Below, piece after piece: positions 1 through 9,919 of a DNA stretch of 64,000 nucleotides. Source of the stretch: Burkholderia sp. Ax-1724 (GTDB lineage Bacteria > Pseudomonadota > Gammaproteobacteria > Burkholderiales > Burkholderiaceae); assembly GCF_011752995.1 (NCBI RefSeq), contig NZ_VWWL01000004.1, positions 124,001 through 188,000 of the forward strand, given 5' to 3'. Below the pieces are notes generated by a model, which saw only the letters and a program-made list of their open reading frames with translations, had not been told where the DNA came from and searched no databases. A program made the translations under genes and the position numbers. How positions within the stretch are numbered: the stretch's first letter is position 1; each line of letters starts with the position of its first letter.

Positions 1-446
1 ATCAAGGCGGTTCGCTCGGCATGCGTGAGAAAACCGGTCGGGTCATTATCGCGTGCATTGCGCCACGCAGCTTCGCCATCCTGAGCAATAAAGCGAGCTG
101 GGTTGGTCGAGGCGGATTCGATCTCGCGAACGTGATCGAGTACGCGCTCGATCAGCCTTAAATAGCGGACTCGTTGCGTTTTCCGTATTTCGAGTCCAGC
201 GACAAATTCGGCGATCGCGTGCGAGTCGACCGTGGCCAGGCTTTTTTGCTGCGTACCGAGCCAGTCGAGAAACTGTCCCCACTGTGCCTGATAGACCAAC
301 GCGGAAGAACGTCTGAAATGCTGCTTCACTAGCCATGCGTCGAAAGCGATCTGAGGATCGCGACGCCAGTCTTCGCGTTGCTGATCGAAGAGATCGGTCG
401 AAGGCGCGGGACGTGGGACAGGGTCGGACAGATGAGGAGGTGACAT
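1..446 (-). CDS. Tyrosine recombinase/integrase, N-terminal part (cut by window edge)
   Basis: From an ATG at 446 the minus strand stays open for 148 codons and runs off the left edge without a stop. The product reads as the core-binding (SAM-like) domain of a phage-integrase-type tyrosine recombinase: a helix around FDAWLVKQHFRRSSALVY, then QWGQFLDWLG, then helices ending near residue 110. This domain clasps DNA; the catalytic R-H-R-Y domain would lie outside the window. A GGAAAG ribosome site sits about 8 nt before the ATG, and a TACAAT -10-like hexamer lies at 485-490. The gene upstream on the same strand (568-981) has an SOS box, so co-expression after DNA damage is possible but not shown. 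Whether it belongs to a mobile element or to a resident XerC/D-like recombinase cannot be told here. Confidence 0.72.
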   Translation of the reverse strand, partial: MSPPHLSDPVPRPAPSTDLFDQQREDWRRDPQIAFDAWLVKQHFRRSSALVYQAQWGQFLDWLGTQQKSLATVDSHAIAEFVAGLEIRKTQRVRYLRLIERVLDHVREIESASTNPARFIAQDGEAAWRNARDNDPTGFLTHAERTAL

Positions 447-567
447 CGGTATTCTTTCCGTTAGTTGCGCCTTTTGCTCTGCCTATTGTAGGCGGCAATG
501 GACATCGGATCGGAACGCAAAACACAAACCGGAGCGAAAAGCCGAAGAAAATCAACCTGCTGCCGTA

Positions 568-981
568 TCACCCGCCCCAGGCATGCGCGCGTTTCAGTGT
601 CATATCGCGCGGCACCGGTTGCGTGGCGGCGAGACGTGCTGCTTCCCGCGCCGCGTCTTCGTAGGCGTTAACGGCAAACGCAAACACTGCGGGCAGCGCA
701 TTGGACGAGCCGAAATCCACGGTGTCATCGGTTTCGGGATAGGGCAGATCGGATGGCCGCTCGAACAGGCCCAGCATCACGGCATCGTGCCGGCTTGCGA
801 AGCCGAGATCGGCCAACGCCTCGGCTTCGATGGCATGCAGCAGACGCCACGTGAGCGGCACCTGTTTGACGATGTAGCGGGCCGCGATATTGCGCACGAT
901 ATGTTCGAGATCGCGCGCGGCGGTCTGATAACGCAGCGCGGCCAGAGCTTGATCGGTAGGGTTCGCTTTCAGGTTGTTCAT
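568..981 (-). CDS. SOS-boxed protein of unknown function
   Basis: A 137-residue, probably cytosolic and largely helical protein with no signal peptide and no motif I recognise. The C-terminal half has an alanine-rich helix (AFAVNAYEDAAREAARLAA). The start at 981 is chosen because GGAG lies 7 nt upstream; an in-frame ATG at 1014 falls inside the LexA-box dyad and is very unlikely to be used. Its promoter overlaps an excellent LexA box (1005-1024), so it should be DNA-damage inducible. A tyrosine recombinase starts 121 bp downstream on the same strand. Function is not inferred beyond a likely place in the SOS response. Confidence 0.8.
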   Translation of the reverse strand: MNNLKANPTDQALAALRYQTAARDLEHIVRNIAARYIVKQVPLTWRLLHAIEAEALADLGFASRHDAVMLGLFERPSDLPYPETDDTVDFGSSNALPAVFAFAVNAYEDAAREAARLAATQPVPRDMTLKRAHAWGG

Positions 982-1004
982 TATCGGCTCCAGTCGACAG
1001 ATAA

Positions 1005-1024
1005 TACTGTACAAACATACAGTA
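1005..1024 (-). promoter_or_regulatory. LexA (SOS) box over a promoter
   Basis: The sequence TACTGTACAAACATACAGTA has perfect 7-bp arms and the CTGT-N8-ACAG spacing known for LexA of gamma- and beta-proteobacteria. On the minus strand a TTGCGC -35 (1029-1034) is followed after 17 bp by TACAGT, so the box covers the -10 and spacer. It lies 24 bp before the ATG at 981. LexA binding is inferred from the match. Confidence 0.85.
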
Positions 1025-1123
1025 TTGAGCGCAACCTTGGCCGAATGGCCTATTTCACCAACGGCCCGTCATCCGCTTGTCACCGGTCGCCCGATCTGCC
1101 GCGCACCGGGCGCGCCCCGCCGC

Positions 1124-1762
1124 TCAACCGTGAATCACGACCAGCAACGCTTTCGCCTCACCCTTGCCGGCATTGCGAATCGCATGCGGTTCGTCCGCGA
1201 CATAGCGCGCGGTGTCCGCCACCTTGAGCCGCTTCGTCGCCCCGGCCGCCTCGACTTCGATCGATCCGTTCAGCACGGTCAGATGCTCGCGCGTGCCGGG
1301 TTCGTGGGCGTTTGACACGAGCGCTCCGCCCGGCTGCAGCGTCAATTCGTACCACTCGAACTTGCCGGCCAGCTCGATCGGCCCCCACACCCGCAATTGA
1401 TATTTCGCATCATGGCCGCTCAAGGTCGGAATGTCGTGCGCGCCGGAGACCGCGATCGCTTCCGGCGCCTTCGGCGGCGCAAACAGCGAATCGAGGCTCA
1501 CACCGAGCGCATTGGTGAGCCGCCACGCGACCGCGATCGTCGGATTGGCCTTGTCGCGCTCGATTTCCGACAGCATCGATTTCGACACGCCCGCCGCGCG
1601 CGACAGATCGTCGAGCGTCATGCGCCGCTCGGCGCGCAGCCGCTGAATCTGCTCGCCGACGCGCGGCGGTGCAGCATTGACCGGCGCCGCCGTCGTGCCC
1701 GCGGCGGACGCTGTTTGGGCCGTTGCCTTGCGCGCGGTGCGGCGGATACCCGAACTTGCCAT
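1124..1762 (-). CDS. XRE-family regulator with C-terminal cupin
   Basis: A 212-residue two-domain repressor. Residues about 37-92 form an XRE/Cro helix-turn-helix (MTLDDLSRAAGVSKSMLSEI), and residues about 125-211 form a cupin with the HEPGTREHLTVLNG and PHAIRNAG strands, which in this family senses a small ligand. The first 33 residues are a disordered Ala/Thr stretch. It is transcribed divergently from kbl-tdh with a dyad in the shared intergenic region. By analogy with other HTH-cupin regulators of amino acid genes it probably controls threonine breakdown and itself; the ligand is not visible from sequence. Confidence 0.9.
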   Translation of the reverse strand: MASSGIRRTARKATAQTASAAGTTAAPVNAAPPRVGEQIQRLRAERRMTLDDLSRAAGVSKSMLSEIERDKANPTIAVAWRLTNALGVSLDSLFAPPKAPEAIAVSGAHDIPTLSGHDAKYQLRVWGPIELAGKFEWYELTLQPGGALVSNAHEPGTREHLTVLNGSIEVEAAGATKRLKVADTARYVADEPHAIRNAGKGEAKALLVVIHG

Positions 1763-1796
1763 TTCCTGACCTATCGTTTAGAGTTGTTCGATATAC

Positions 1797-1828
1797 CGGA
1801 TTTTAGTTCGAAAAAACGAAAATATCCG
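1797..1828. promoter_or_regulatory. Candidate operator for the XRE-cupin regulator
   Basis: An AT-rich imperfect dyad, CGGATTTTAGTTCG then AAAAAA then CGAAAATATCCG, with a perfect TTCG-N6-CGAA core. It lies between the divergent regulator (start 1762) and kbl (start 1963) and differs in composition from the GC-rich DNA around it. Assignment to the adjacent regulator is by position only. Confidence 0.45.
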
Positions 1829-1962
1829 ATAAAGCTGACAGCCGACTATAACAGGCCGCCTCGCTGCTGCACACGCCGTCGATGCGGACTATGCTGATGT
1901 CAAGCGCCGACGTTCAGCGCAGCGAGTCAGGTCGTCTCCTTCATCTCTCCGGAGTCTCGTTC

Positions 1963-3177
<1,215 letters not shown>

Positions 3178-3205
3178 TCGCCGCGCGATTCGAACGGAGA
3201 CGCAA

Positions 3206-4237
3206 ATGAAAGCATTGGCAAAACTCGAACGCGCACCGGGCCTCACGCTCACGGACGTGAAGAAGCCGGAAGTCGGCCATAACGACGTGATGATTCGCAT
3301 CACGCGCACCGCGATTTGCGGCACCGACATTCATATCTGGAAGTGGGACGACTGGGCGCAAAAGACGATTCCCGTGCCGATGCACGTCGGCCATGAGTAC
3401 GTGGGCGAAATCGTCGAGATGGGGCAGGAAGTGCGCGGCTTTGCGATCGGCGATCGCGTGTCGGGAGAAGGGCACATTACGTGCGGCTTCTGCCGCAACT
3501 GTCGCGCGGGGCGCCGTCACTTGTGCCGCAATACGGTCGGCGTCGGCGTGAATCGCGAGGGCGCGTTCGCCGAGTATCTGGTGATTCCGGCCTTCAACGC
3601 ATTCAAGATTCCGCCGGAAATTTCCGACGATCTCGCCGCGATCTTCGATCCGTTCGGCAATGCAACGCACACGGCGCTGTCGTTCAATCTCGTCGGCGAA
3701 GACGTGCTGATTACCGGCGCGGGGCCGATCGGCATCATGGCGGTCGCGATTGCGAGGCACGTCGGCGCGCGCAACGTCGTGATTACCGACGTCAACGACT
3801 ATCGCCTCGAACTTGCGCGCAAGATGGGCGCGACGCGCGCGGTGAACGTGTCGCGCGAATCGCTGCGCGACGTGATGCACGATCTGCATATGACAGAAGG
3901 CTTCGACGTCGGCCTCGAAATGTCGGGCGTGCCGAGCGCCTTCACGGGCATGCTCGAAGCGATGAACCACGGCGGCAAGATCGCGTTGCTCGGCATTCCG
4001 CCCGCGCAAACTGCGATCGACTGGACCCAGGTGATCTTCAAGGGCCTCGAAATCAAGGGCATTTATGGGCGCGAGATGTTCGAGACCTGGTACAAGATGG
4101 TCGCGATGCTGCAAAGCGGCCTCGATCTGTCGCCGATCCTCACGCACCATTTCAAGGTCGACGATTATCAGCAGGCCTTCGCGACGATGCTCTCCGGCGA
4201 GAGCGGCAAGGTGATTCTCGACTGGACCGCCGCCTGA
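3206..4237 (+). CDS. tdh: L-threonine 3-dehydrogenase
   Basis: A zinc-dependent medium-chain dehydrogenase of 343 residues, the usual length. It oxidises L-threonine to 2-amino-3-ketobutyrate with NAD+, feeding Kbl. The catalytic zinc site is seen in [14 protein letters not shown] and GHEYVGEI, the structural zinc cysteines in [21 protein letters not shown], and the Rossmann glycines in [16 protein letters not shown] precedes the ATG by 7 nt. It is the distal gene of the kbl-tdh pair, with the divergent XRE-cupin protein as likely regulator. Confidence 0.97.
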   Translation: MKALAKLERAPGLTLTDVKKPEVGHNDVMIRITRTAICGTDIHIWKWDDWAQKTIPVPMHVGHEYVGEIVEMGQEVRGFAIGDRVSGEGHITCGFCRNCRAGRRHLCRNTVGVGVNREGAFAEYLVIPAFNAFKIPPEISDDLAAIFDPFGNATHTALSFNLVGEDVLITGAGPIGIMAVAIARHVGARNVVITDVNDYRLELARKMGATRAVNVSRESLRDVMHDLHMTEGFDVGLEMSGVPSAFTGMLEAMNHGGKIALLGIPPAQTAIDWTQVIFKGLEIKGIYGREMFETWYKMVAMLQSGLDLSPILTHHFKVDDYQQAFATMLSGESGKVILDWTAA

Positions 4238-4277
4238 GCGAGCACGGCGCAGTTCGATTGACCGACGCCCGCGGCGC

Positions 4278-4928
4278 TTACGCGCCTGCGGGCGTTTTCA
4301 CGAATTCGGCCTGAATGCGCACGTGAATGTCGTCGCCGACGGCCGGATACCACGTCGCCAAACCGAACTTCGCGCGGCTGAAATGGCCGTCGGCGGAAAA
4401 GCCGAGCGTGTCTTTCTTCGTCAGCGGATCGGGTGCGAAGCCGTTGAACGTAACGTCGAGCGTCACCGGCTGTGTGACGCCGCGTATCGTCAGATTGCCG
4501 CTCAGCGTGCCGCGCGCGTCCCCTGTGCGCTCGAAACGCGTGCTCGCGAAGCGAATCTCCGGATAGCGCGATACGTCGAGCATGCTGTCGCTCTTCACCA
4601 TCCTGTCGAGCAGCGGCACGTTCGTGTCGATGCTCGCGGCGTCGATCGTGACCGATGCCGTGCTGCGTTCGAGGCCGCCCTCGTTCCAGTCGAGTTGCCC
4701 CTGCTTGCGATCGAAGCGCATCGTAAAGCGCGAGTATTTGAAGTGATCGACGTCGAACGTGATGCTCGTGTGATCCGGGTCGATGTCGTAGCGGCCGACC
4801 GGCACGCGCGCTTCGTTCCGGCTGACCGAATGCGTGAGCACCTGCACCGGCGTGCAGGCCATCGCAGTGAGCAGCGTGACGCCGAGCAGCGCCCGCATCC
4901 ATGCGGTGCGAACAGAAGAGGAGTTCAT
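4278..4928 (-). CDS. YceI-family periplasmic lipid-binding protein
   Basis: A 216-residue exported protein. An N-terminal hydrophobic segment ends at LTAMAC, a possible though imperfect lipobox. The YceI beta-barrel follows from residue about 45 (YDIDPDHTSITFDVDHFKYS) to the end; related proteins bind polyprenoids or other long hydrophobic molecules. The start at 4928 is chosen because it directly precedes the signal sequence; the same frame stays open for 244 codons upstream, but that part is only the shadow of the TetR gene on the other strand. It converges with tdh and is divergent from the TetR gene at 5058, whose operator region it shares. Confidence 0.88.
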   Translation of the reverse strand: MNSSSVRTAWMRALLGVTLLTAMACTPVQVLTHSVSRNEARVPVGRYDIDPDHTSITFDVDHFKYSRFTMRFDRKQGQLDWNEGGLERSTASVTIDAASIDTNVPLLDRMVKSDSMLDVSRYPEIRFASTRFERTGDARGTLSGNLTIRGVTQPVTLDVTFNGFAPDPLTKKDTLGFSADGHFSRAKFGLATWYPAVGDDIHVRIQAEFVKTPAGA

Positions 4929-5022
4929 CGAAGCCGTTCCGGTTGAGCGATCTTCGTCACGATAGCAGCAAGCGCAGCCTGCGCGCGGAAACTCCATAAC
5001 GATCGCACAGGGTCGGAAAAAC

Positions 5023-5051
5023 TTGACGAAGGAGAATGATCGTTCTACCTT
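5023..5051 (+). promoter_or_regulatory. Promoter with TetR-type dyad; near-leaderless start
   Basis: TTGACG (5023-5028), a 17-bp spacer and TACCTT (5046-5051) make a sigma70-type promoter. The dyad AGAATGATCGTTCT (5033-5046) fills the spacer, the usual place for a TetR-family autorepressor. The ATG at 5058 is 6 nt after the -10, so the transcript would begin at or next to the start codon. Confidence 0.6.
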
Positions 5052-5057
5052 TCGTCC

Positions 5058-5792
5058 ATGACACGCGAAACCCTTAGCGACCCGACACCGACCGGCCAGG
5101 CGCGCGAGCGTCTGCTCGACGCGGCCGAAGCGCTGATTTACGCCGGCGGCATCCACGCAACCGGCGTCGACGCGATCGTGCGGCAATCCGGCACCGCGCG
5201 CAAAAGCTTCTACACGCATTTCGAATCGAAAGATGCGCTCGTGGCGGCTGCGCTCGAACGGCGCGACGAACGCTGGATGAACTGGTTTATCGCCGGCACG
5301 CAGCGGCGCGGCAAGACTGCGCGCAAACGCCTGCTCGGCATGTTCGACGTGCTGCGCGAATGGTTTGCTTCGGCAGATTTTCATGGCTGCGCGTTTCTGA
5401 ACGCGGCCGGCGAGATCGCTTCCGCCGACGACCCGATCCGGATCGTCGCGCGCCAACACAAGGAGCGTCTGCTCGATTTCGTGCGGACCGAGTGCGCGGC
5501 GTTCTCGGCGGAATCGGCTATGGATACGCGCCGCGTTGCGCGTCTCGCGAGGCAGTGGCTCGTTCTGCTCGACGGCGCGATCGCGGTCGCGCTCGTGAGC
5601 GGCGAGGCAGACGCCGCGCTCGATGCGCAGACGGCCGCGAAAACCTTGCTCGATGCGCAAGCGGGTTTTGCCGCGAAGCCGGCGGCGAACACAGCAGTGA
5701 AATCGGAAGCAAAGCCGCCAGCAAAGCCGGCCGCGAAATCAGCACACGCTCCCCCAACCCAACGACCGCCATCCCGGCGCACCGCTACCTGA
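5058..5792 (+). CDS. TetR/AcrR-family regulator
   Basis: A 244-residue repressor. The N-terminal HTH (residues about 14-60) contains AIVRQSGTARKSFYTHFESKDALV, split here by position, with the typical FYTHF recognition helix. The ligand-binding part spans about 75-200 and holds HGCAFLNAAGE. The last 45 residues are a Lys/Pro/Ala-rich tail (KPAAKSA-type repeats) absent from typical relatives and probably disordered. A DUF1348 gene follows 13 bp downstream in the same operon, and the YceI gene is divergent. The promoter dyad suggests autorepression; the inducer is unknown. Confidence 0.88.
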   Translation: MTRETLSDPTPTGQARERLLDAAEALIYAGGIHATGVDAIVRQSGTARKSFYTHFESKDALVAAALERRDERWMNWFIAGTQRRGKTARKRLLGMFDVLREWFASADFHGCAFLNAAGEIASADDPIRIVARQHKERLLDFVRTECAAFSAESAMDTRRVARLARQWLVLLDGAIAVALVSGEADAALDAQTAAKTLLDAQAGFAAKPAANTAVKSEAKPPAKPAAKSAHAPPTQRPPSRRTAT

Positions 5793-5805
5793 ATGAGGAA
5801 CCCTC

Positions 5806-6285
5806 ATGGCCGATACGACCGAAACCCGCCCGCCGCTGCCGCCGTTCACGCGCGACACCGCGATCCAGAAAGTGCGCGCCGCGGAAGATGCCTGGAACAC
5901 CCGCGAGCCCGAACGCGTCTCGCTGGCCTATACGACGGATAGCATCTGGCGCAATCGCGCCGAATTCGTTCATGGGCGCGCGGAGATCGTCGGCTTTCTG
6001 CGCCGCAAGTGGGAGCGCGAACTCGACTATCGCCTGATCAAGGAGCTGTGGGCGTTCACCGACAATCGCATTGCGGTGCGCTTCGCGTATGAATGGCACG
6101 ACGATTCGAACAACTGGTTTCGCTCGTACGGCAACGAGAACTGGGCGTTCAACGAGCATGGCCTGATGGCGCGTCGCCATGCGAGCATCAACGATCTGCC
6201 GATTCGCGAGGCCGATCGCCTGTATCGCTGGCCGCTCGGGCGCCGTCCCGACGATCATCCGGGCCTGTCGGACCTCGGTCTGTAA
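5806..6285 (+). CDS. DUF1348 (NTF2/SnoaL-like) protein
   Basis: A 159-residue single-domain protein of the SnoaL-like fold, family DUF1348, recognised from [26 protein letters not shown] N-terminal strands, [19 protein letters not shown] and the terminal [20 protein letters not shown]. Members are small cytosolic proteins, often beside TetR regulators of stress or detoxification; no activity is established. It is translated from the operon headed by the TetR gene, which likely controls it. Confidence 0.88.
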   Translation: MADTTETRPPLPPFTRDTAIQKVRAAEDAWNTREPERVSLAYTTDSIWRNRAEFVHGRAEIVGFLRRKWERELDYRLIKELWAFTDNRIAVRFAYEWHDDSNNWFRSYGNENWAFNEHGLMARRHASINDLPIREADRLYRWPLGRRPDDHPGLSDLGL

Positions 6286-6528
6286 GCGTCTCGCCAGCGT
6301 TCATCGCCGACGGCGCGTTCGCCACGCGCCGCGGATTCACCGCTTTGCCATCGGTTCTCCGTTATCGTTGCGGTTTTGGCTGCGGGCGCGTGCTGTGCCC
6401 GCAGTCGAGTAGATCCTCAAGCAGGTCCTCAACATCGCCCGCGCGGGTTGAGGTACAGTGCGCGACGGGCGGCAAACAGACCGTCGGAACATCGATGACC
6501 CCGGCGCTCGACCGGTGGCGGAGAAGAC

Positions 6529-7047
6529 ATGCACTTTCGGCAGATGAACAAAAATATCCGGCGCATCGCCGTGGCACTCGTGACGAGCCTGGCGGCGGCC
6601 ACCGCCGCGCATGCGAGCAGTTGGTGCGAGGGGGGCATATGGGCCGACGCGATGCTCGGCTCGTATCACATCGATCCCGATCCCGGCACCGATTTCGAGC
6701 AGTTCAACCCCGGCCTCGGTGTCGAATGCTGGCTGAACAACCAGTGGGCGCTGACGATAGGCGGCTTTCGCAACTCGCTGCGCCGGCCGTCCTACTATGG
6801 CGGCGGCGTCTGGGCGCCCGAGTTCGCGCACTGGGGCATCGTGCGGCTCGCGGCGATCGGCGGGATCATCTCGGGCTACAACTACGGCAACTGGGGGCTC
6901 GGCCGCAATCACACGATCGGGCCGGTGGTCGCGCCGATCGTGATGGTCGAATACAAGCGCGTCGGCGCGAACTTCATCGTGGTGCCGCCGATCCCTTCGG
7001 ACCATCTACCGTTTACGATTGGATTTCAGGTGAAGTTCAAGTTTTGA
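6529..7047 (+). CDS. Exported, probable outer-membrane beta-barrel protein
   Basis: A 172-residue protein with a Sec signal peptide (cleavage near AAHAS, residue about 30). The mature part alternates aromatic and hydrophobic strands (WADAMLGSYH, WALTIGGFRNS, MVEYKRVGANFIVVPP) and ends in FKVKF-type aromatic strand FQVKFKF, as outer-membrane barrels do. No enzyme motif is certain; PagL- or PagP-like small barrels are possible comparisons. GGAG 6 nt before 6529 favours this start over the ATG at 6544. It stands alone, with a + oriented copy of the dispersed repeat just after its stop. Confidence 0.6.
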   Translation: MHFRQMNKNIRRIAVALVTSLAAATAAHASSWCEGGIWADAMLGSYHIDPDPGTDFEQFNPGLGVECWLNNQWALTIGGFRNSLRRPSYYGGGVWAPEFAHWGIVRLAAIGGIISGYNYGNWGLGRNHTIGPVVAPIVMVEYKRVGANFIVVPPIPSDHLPFTIGFQVKFKF

Positions 7048-7102
7048 GCGGGAGATAACCGGAACGTGTTCCGGTTATCCGTGGGCGCAGCCAGCCATTG
7101 GC

Positions 7103-7323
7103 AAAGGTGAGGTTTTTCGGGAGCGTGACGTAAGCTGGACGGCGAGCCAAGGGGTCAATGGCCCGACAACCTGCTTTCCGGTGTGGATGCAACTCCTGGA
7201 AATCCTCACCATTCTGAAAAATGCGCTCGGTTCGGTATCGCCATCTCCTGGAATTCCTCACCATCCTGGAAGAACTCACCTTGAGCGGCGAGTTCACCCA
7301 TCCCCTGGAAATCCTCACCATTC
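7103..7323. repeat. Cluster of five dispersed-repeat copies in a convergent intergenic region
   Basis: One copy of AGGTGAGGTTTTTCGGGAGC on the + strand (7103-7125) faces four copies on the - strand (7194-7214, 7245-7264, 7264-7283, 7302-7323), the latter of the TTCCAGGAG subtype. The + copy follows the + gene ending at 7047 and the - copies follow the - gene ending at 7358. The rest of 7048-7357 holds nothing else recognisable. Confidence 0.8.
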
Positions 7324-7357
7324 GCGACTCAGGCGCGCCGGTCCACTTCGACTCGCG

Positions 7358-8557
7358 TTACTCGGAATAATCCTCGGGATTCTCCCGCCCCGCACTCTGA
7401 TAGAGCACCATCACGAGAGGAATGCCGGGTTCCGCCGTCGCATCCGTACGATACCCCGTCACTTCGCCGGCGACCCCGCTCGTATACTCCGCGACCACTT
7501 CGCCGAACGTGTTGCGCTGGATCGCCACCTTCTGCCCGGCCGTGACCTTCTCGTTCAGCTTGACCAGCAGTTCGACGAAGCCGCCGTGCGTCGTGAGGAC
7601 CGTGTGCGCGCTATTGCCGACGAAGATGCCGACGTCGCGGCCGGTCTTCCCGATCGGGCCCGGCACGACGCCATAGCGCTTGAGCACGTTCATCGTGCCT
7701 TCGACAAACTGCGGAATCATGTTGAGGTCGATGATGCGCGCGGCGCCGATCTCCGGCGTGATCGCGGGAATGCCCACGTCGATCAGCGCGTTCGCAAGCA
7801 GCGTGGGATACGCGGGGTTGTCGAAGATCTGCGTGATCGGAAACAGCTCGGCCATCGCGCGCGCTTCCGGCAACTCCATCCGCGCGAGATTGAACGAGGT
7901 CAGGTCCATACCGGTCGTGCCGGTGTGAAAGTCGATCGCGTAGTCGGCGTTCGGCCGCAGCAGGCGGTTGAATAGCAGTCCCGCGTGCCGGCTCGGCGCA
8001 CTCGCGCCATTCTCGTTGCCCGGCCATTCGCGGTTGATGTCGATGAGATCGATGCCTCGCCCCGAGTTCGGCCATCTGCGTTCCATCGCTTCGAGCGCGG
8101 GGCGCGACACGTCCAGCACCGCGAGCACCGTGCCCGACATCTGGGCCGGATCGAGCTGGCTCACGACGCTTTGTATCGTATGCACGGGGCTGATCTCATC
8201 GCCATGCACGCCGCTCACGAGCACCACGCGCTTGCCCGGTTTCGCACCACGCACGACGATTACCGACACGTACCAGTGCTGGCCCGTCGGCATCTGCACG
8301 CCCTGAAAATAGAACATATGCTTCGCGCCGCTCGGCAGGTCGTTGACGTCGAGCGAGCTGATGACCTTCTTGCCGTCTATCACGTCGCCGGTGTAGACCG
8401 TGCCCCGGTGCGCGCCCGTCCCGGCGGCCGGCGCATTCGCGTTCTGCGCGTACGCGGTGCCGGCCTGCGCGACGAGCGCGGACGATGCGCCGACCAGCGC
8501 AATGGCCGTCTTCATGAAGTTGCGTCGATCGACACCGTCTTTTGATTCGTTCTGCAT
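7358..8557 (-). CDS. Tat-exported aspartoacylase/succinylglutamate desuccinylase-like hydrolase
   Basis: A 399-residue zinc hydrolase of the AstE/AspA branch of the M14 clan. The N terminus carries a twin-arginine motif (DRRNFMK, residues 10-16) and a hydrophobic run ending at AYAQN, so it is exported folded. Zinc ligands are suggested by SGVHGDE (residue about 116-122) and by DFHTGTTG near 208; a C-terminal beta domain (GGFVELLVKLNEKVTAGQ) resembles biotinyl-like strands of this family. It should hydrolyse an amide of a small carboxylate in the periplasm. A broken MFS transporter gene lies immediately upstream on the same strand, perhaps once its transport partner. Confidence 0.82.
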   Translation of the reverse strand: MQNESKDGVDRRNFMKTAIALVGASSALVAQAGTAYAQNANAPAAGTGAHRGTVYTGDVIDGKKVISSLDVNDLPSGAKHMFYFQGVQMPTGQHWYVSVIVVRGAKPGKRVVLVSGVHGDEISPVHTIQSVVSQLDPAQMSGTVLAVLDVSRPALEAMERRWPNSGRGIDLIDINREWPGNENGASAPSRHAGLLFNRLLRPNADYAIDFHTGTTGMDLTSFNLARMELPEARAMAELFPITQIFDNPAYPTLLANALIDVGIPAITPEIGAARIIDLNMIPQFVEGTMNVLKRYGVVPGPIGKTGRDVGIFVGNSAHTVLTTHGGFVELLVKLNEKVTAGQKVAIQRNTFGEVVAEYTSGVAGEVTGYRTDATAEPGIPLVMVLYQSAGRENPEDYSE

Positions 8558-8611
8558 GGCGAAGGATCCTTATGTTGTGTGCAGGCGTGGCCTGTTCTGA
8601 TCGCAACGAAT

Positions 8612-9057
8612 TCAACCGCGCTGATGCTGGCCGTTCTTTTCCTCGTGTTCGCGGAAGATCATGACGCCGGCGACACTGATCGCGCTGCAGCCCATCACGT
8701 ACCATGCGGGCGCATAGAAGCTGCCCGATCAGCGCCATAGACCGAGCACGATGAGTTGTGCGAAACCACCGAAGAGCGTCACGTCCATAGCATAGATGAC
8801 CCCGAGCGATGTTGCACGTACGTCGGGGCTGAAGGCCCTCAAAATAGGAACAAATGCGGCGGGACTGGAGAGCGTCATTAATCCGACCAGCAATGCGACG
8901 ATACTGGTGATCAGTTAGGTCGACGGAAATTTGTGAATTGTGTGAAATGCCAGCGGCAGCAGCACGCAGGTGTCGATCGACGTCACGTACACGAGTGTCT
9001 TGTGGTTTTGTACGCGATTGATCAGGAGTCCAGTGAAAGTCGATCCGACCTTCCGGC
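8612..9057 (-). pseudogene. Remnant of an MFS (MHS-type) transporter, C-terminal part
   Basis: One minus-strand frame reads like the last four to five transmembrane helices of a metabolite:H+ symporter: GLLINRVQNHKTLVYVTS, then AAFVPILRAFSPDVRATSLG, DVTLFGGFAQLIVLGLW and FYAPAWYVMGCSAISVAGVM, ending at the natural stop at 8612-8614. Two in-frame stops interrupt it (TAA at 8915-8917, TGA at 8729-8731) and the N-terminal two thirds are missing. The homology stops near 9057, a probable deletion junction. Confidence 0.75.
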
Positions 9058-9205
9058 TCGACATGGCGCGTCACAAGATTGCGACATTGCGCCTCGTGGA
9101 GTCGTTTCCCGACACGACCGTATCGACGGTGGTGCACGGCGATCGTCCTTTGACGTCGGCGGCGCAGCGCGTTCTATCCTGTTTCGAAGACGGGTGCGGC
9201 AGTTC
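9058..9205 (+). pseudogene. Possible LysR-regulator C-terminal remnant
   Basis: A plus-strand frame over about 50 codons contains IATLRLVESFPDTTVSTVV and DRPLTSAAQRVLSCFED, which resembles the end of a LysR substrate-binding domain (typically a D/ERxLSPAAxxFxxxL helix). No N-terminal part is present, and the frame joins the MFS remnant on the other strand near 9057. The match is short and was judged by eye only. Confidence 0.33.
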
Positions 9206-9259
9206 GCGCACGAACGCGACAGGCGCTGATGCATTGATGCGCACGCCAGGGCGGAGCCG

Positions 9260-9919
9260 TCAGAACTCGAAGCGATAAAGCCGATAGGCGCGCGGCGCGA
9301 TCAGCGAAAGATACCCATGCACGGCGGTGCGCAGCAAACGACGCAGCGCTGCCACGTCGTGAGGAGCCGGGCGCGTCATCAGCGCCTGCGAGACGAGACC
9401 GTAGATTGTCGCGTGTACCGCGAACGCGGCATCTTCCGTCGGCGCATCGGCGGGCCAGTCGGGTGCCGAGGCAAGCAGGCCGGCCCATAGCCGCACGAAC
9501 TCCGCGTAAAGCTTGCGGTAGGCATCGATGCCGGAAACCCGGCGTTCGAGCTGAAAGAGCGTCGACCACTGTTCGGGTTCCGCGAGCGGCGCGCGAATCT
9601 GCGCGTTTAGCAGGGCATCGGCTCGCGCGGGCAATGCTTCGTCGCGCGTGGCCGGAATGCATTCGCTCATTTCGATGGCGATCCGCTTGATGCGCAGATG
9701 AATGCACACCGCCGCGAGTGCTTCCTTGCTGGCGAAATATTCATAGAAGCTGCCGATACCGACGCCGGCCGCCGTCGTCACCTGGCGGATCGATACCTTG
9801 TCGTAGCCGTGCTCGACCAGAAGCTGAACAAAGGCCTGCTGAATCGCCTCGGCCGTGGCGAGCGCGCGCGATTGCGCGGGCTTGCGGCGCGTGGTTTTGA
9901 CGGGGAGCGGTTCCTTCAT
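9260..9919 (-). CDS. TetR/AcrR-family regulator
   Basis: A 219-residue regulator with N-terminal HTH (residues about 18-65; VTTAAGVGIGSFYEYFASKE) and a helical ligand domain with YRKLYAEFVRLW and a C-terminal TetR-type region. Translation probably starts at ATG 9919; a GTG at 9937 adds six residues. It is divergent from aidB with 138 bp between them, containing the small palindrome CTGGGTAACCAG (9961-9972) as a candidate operator, so control of aidB and itself is likely. Confidence 0.85.
   Translation of the reverse strand: MKEPLPVKTTRRKPAQSRALATAEAIQQAFVQLLVEHGYDKVSIRQVTTAAGVGIGSFYEYFASKEALAAVCIHLRIKRIAIEMSECIPATRDEALPARADALLNAQIRAPLAEPEQWSTLFQLERRVSGIDAYRKLYAEFVRLWAGLLASAPDWPADAPTEDAAFAVHATIYGLVSQALMTRPAPHDVAALRRLLRTAVHGYLSLIAPRAYRLYRFEF

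Noticed and set aside
4278..5660. A single 460-residue protein joining the YceI domain to an upstream extension
   Set aside because: The extension is antisense to the TetR gene, lacks conservation, and a signal peptide begins precisely at the internal ATG 4928.
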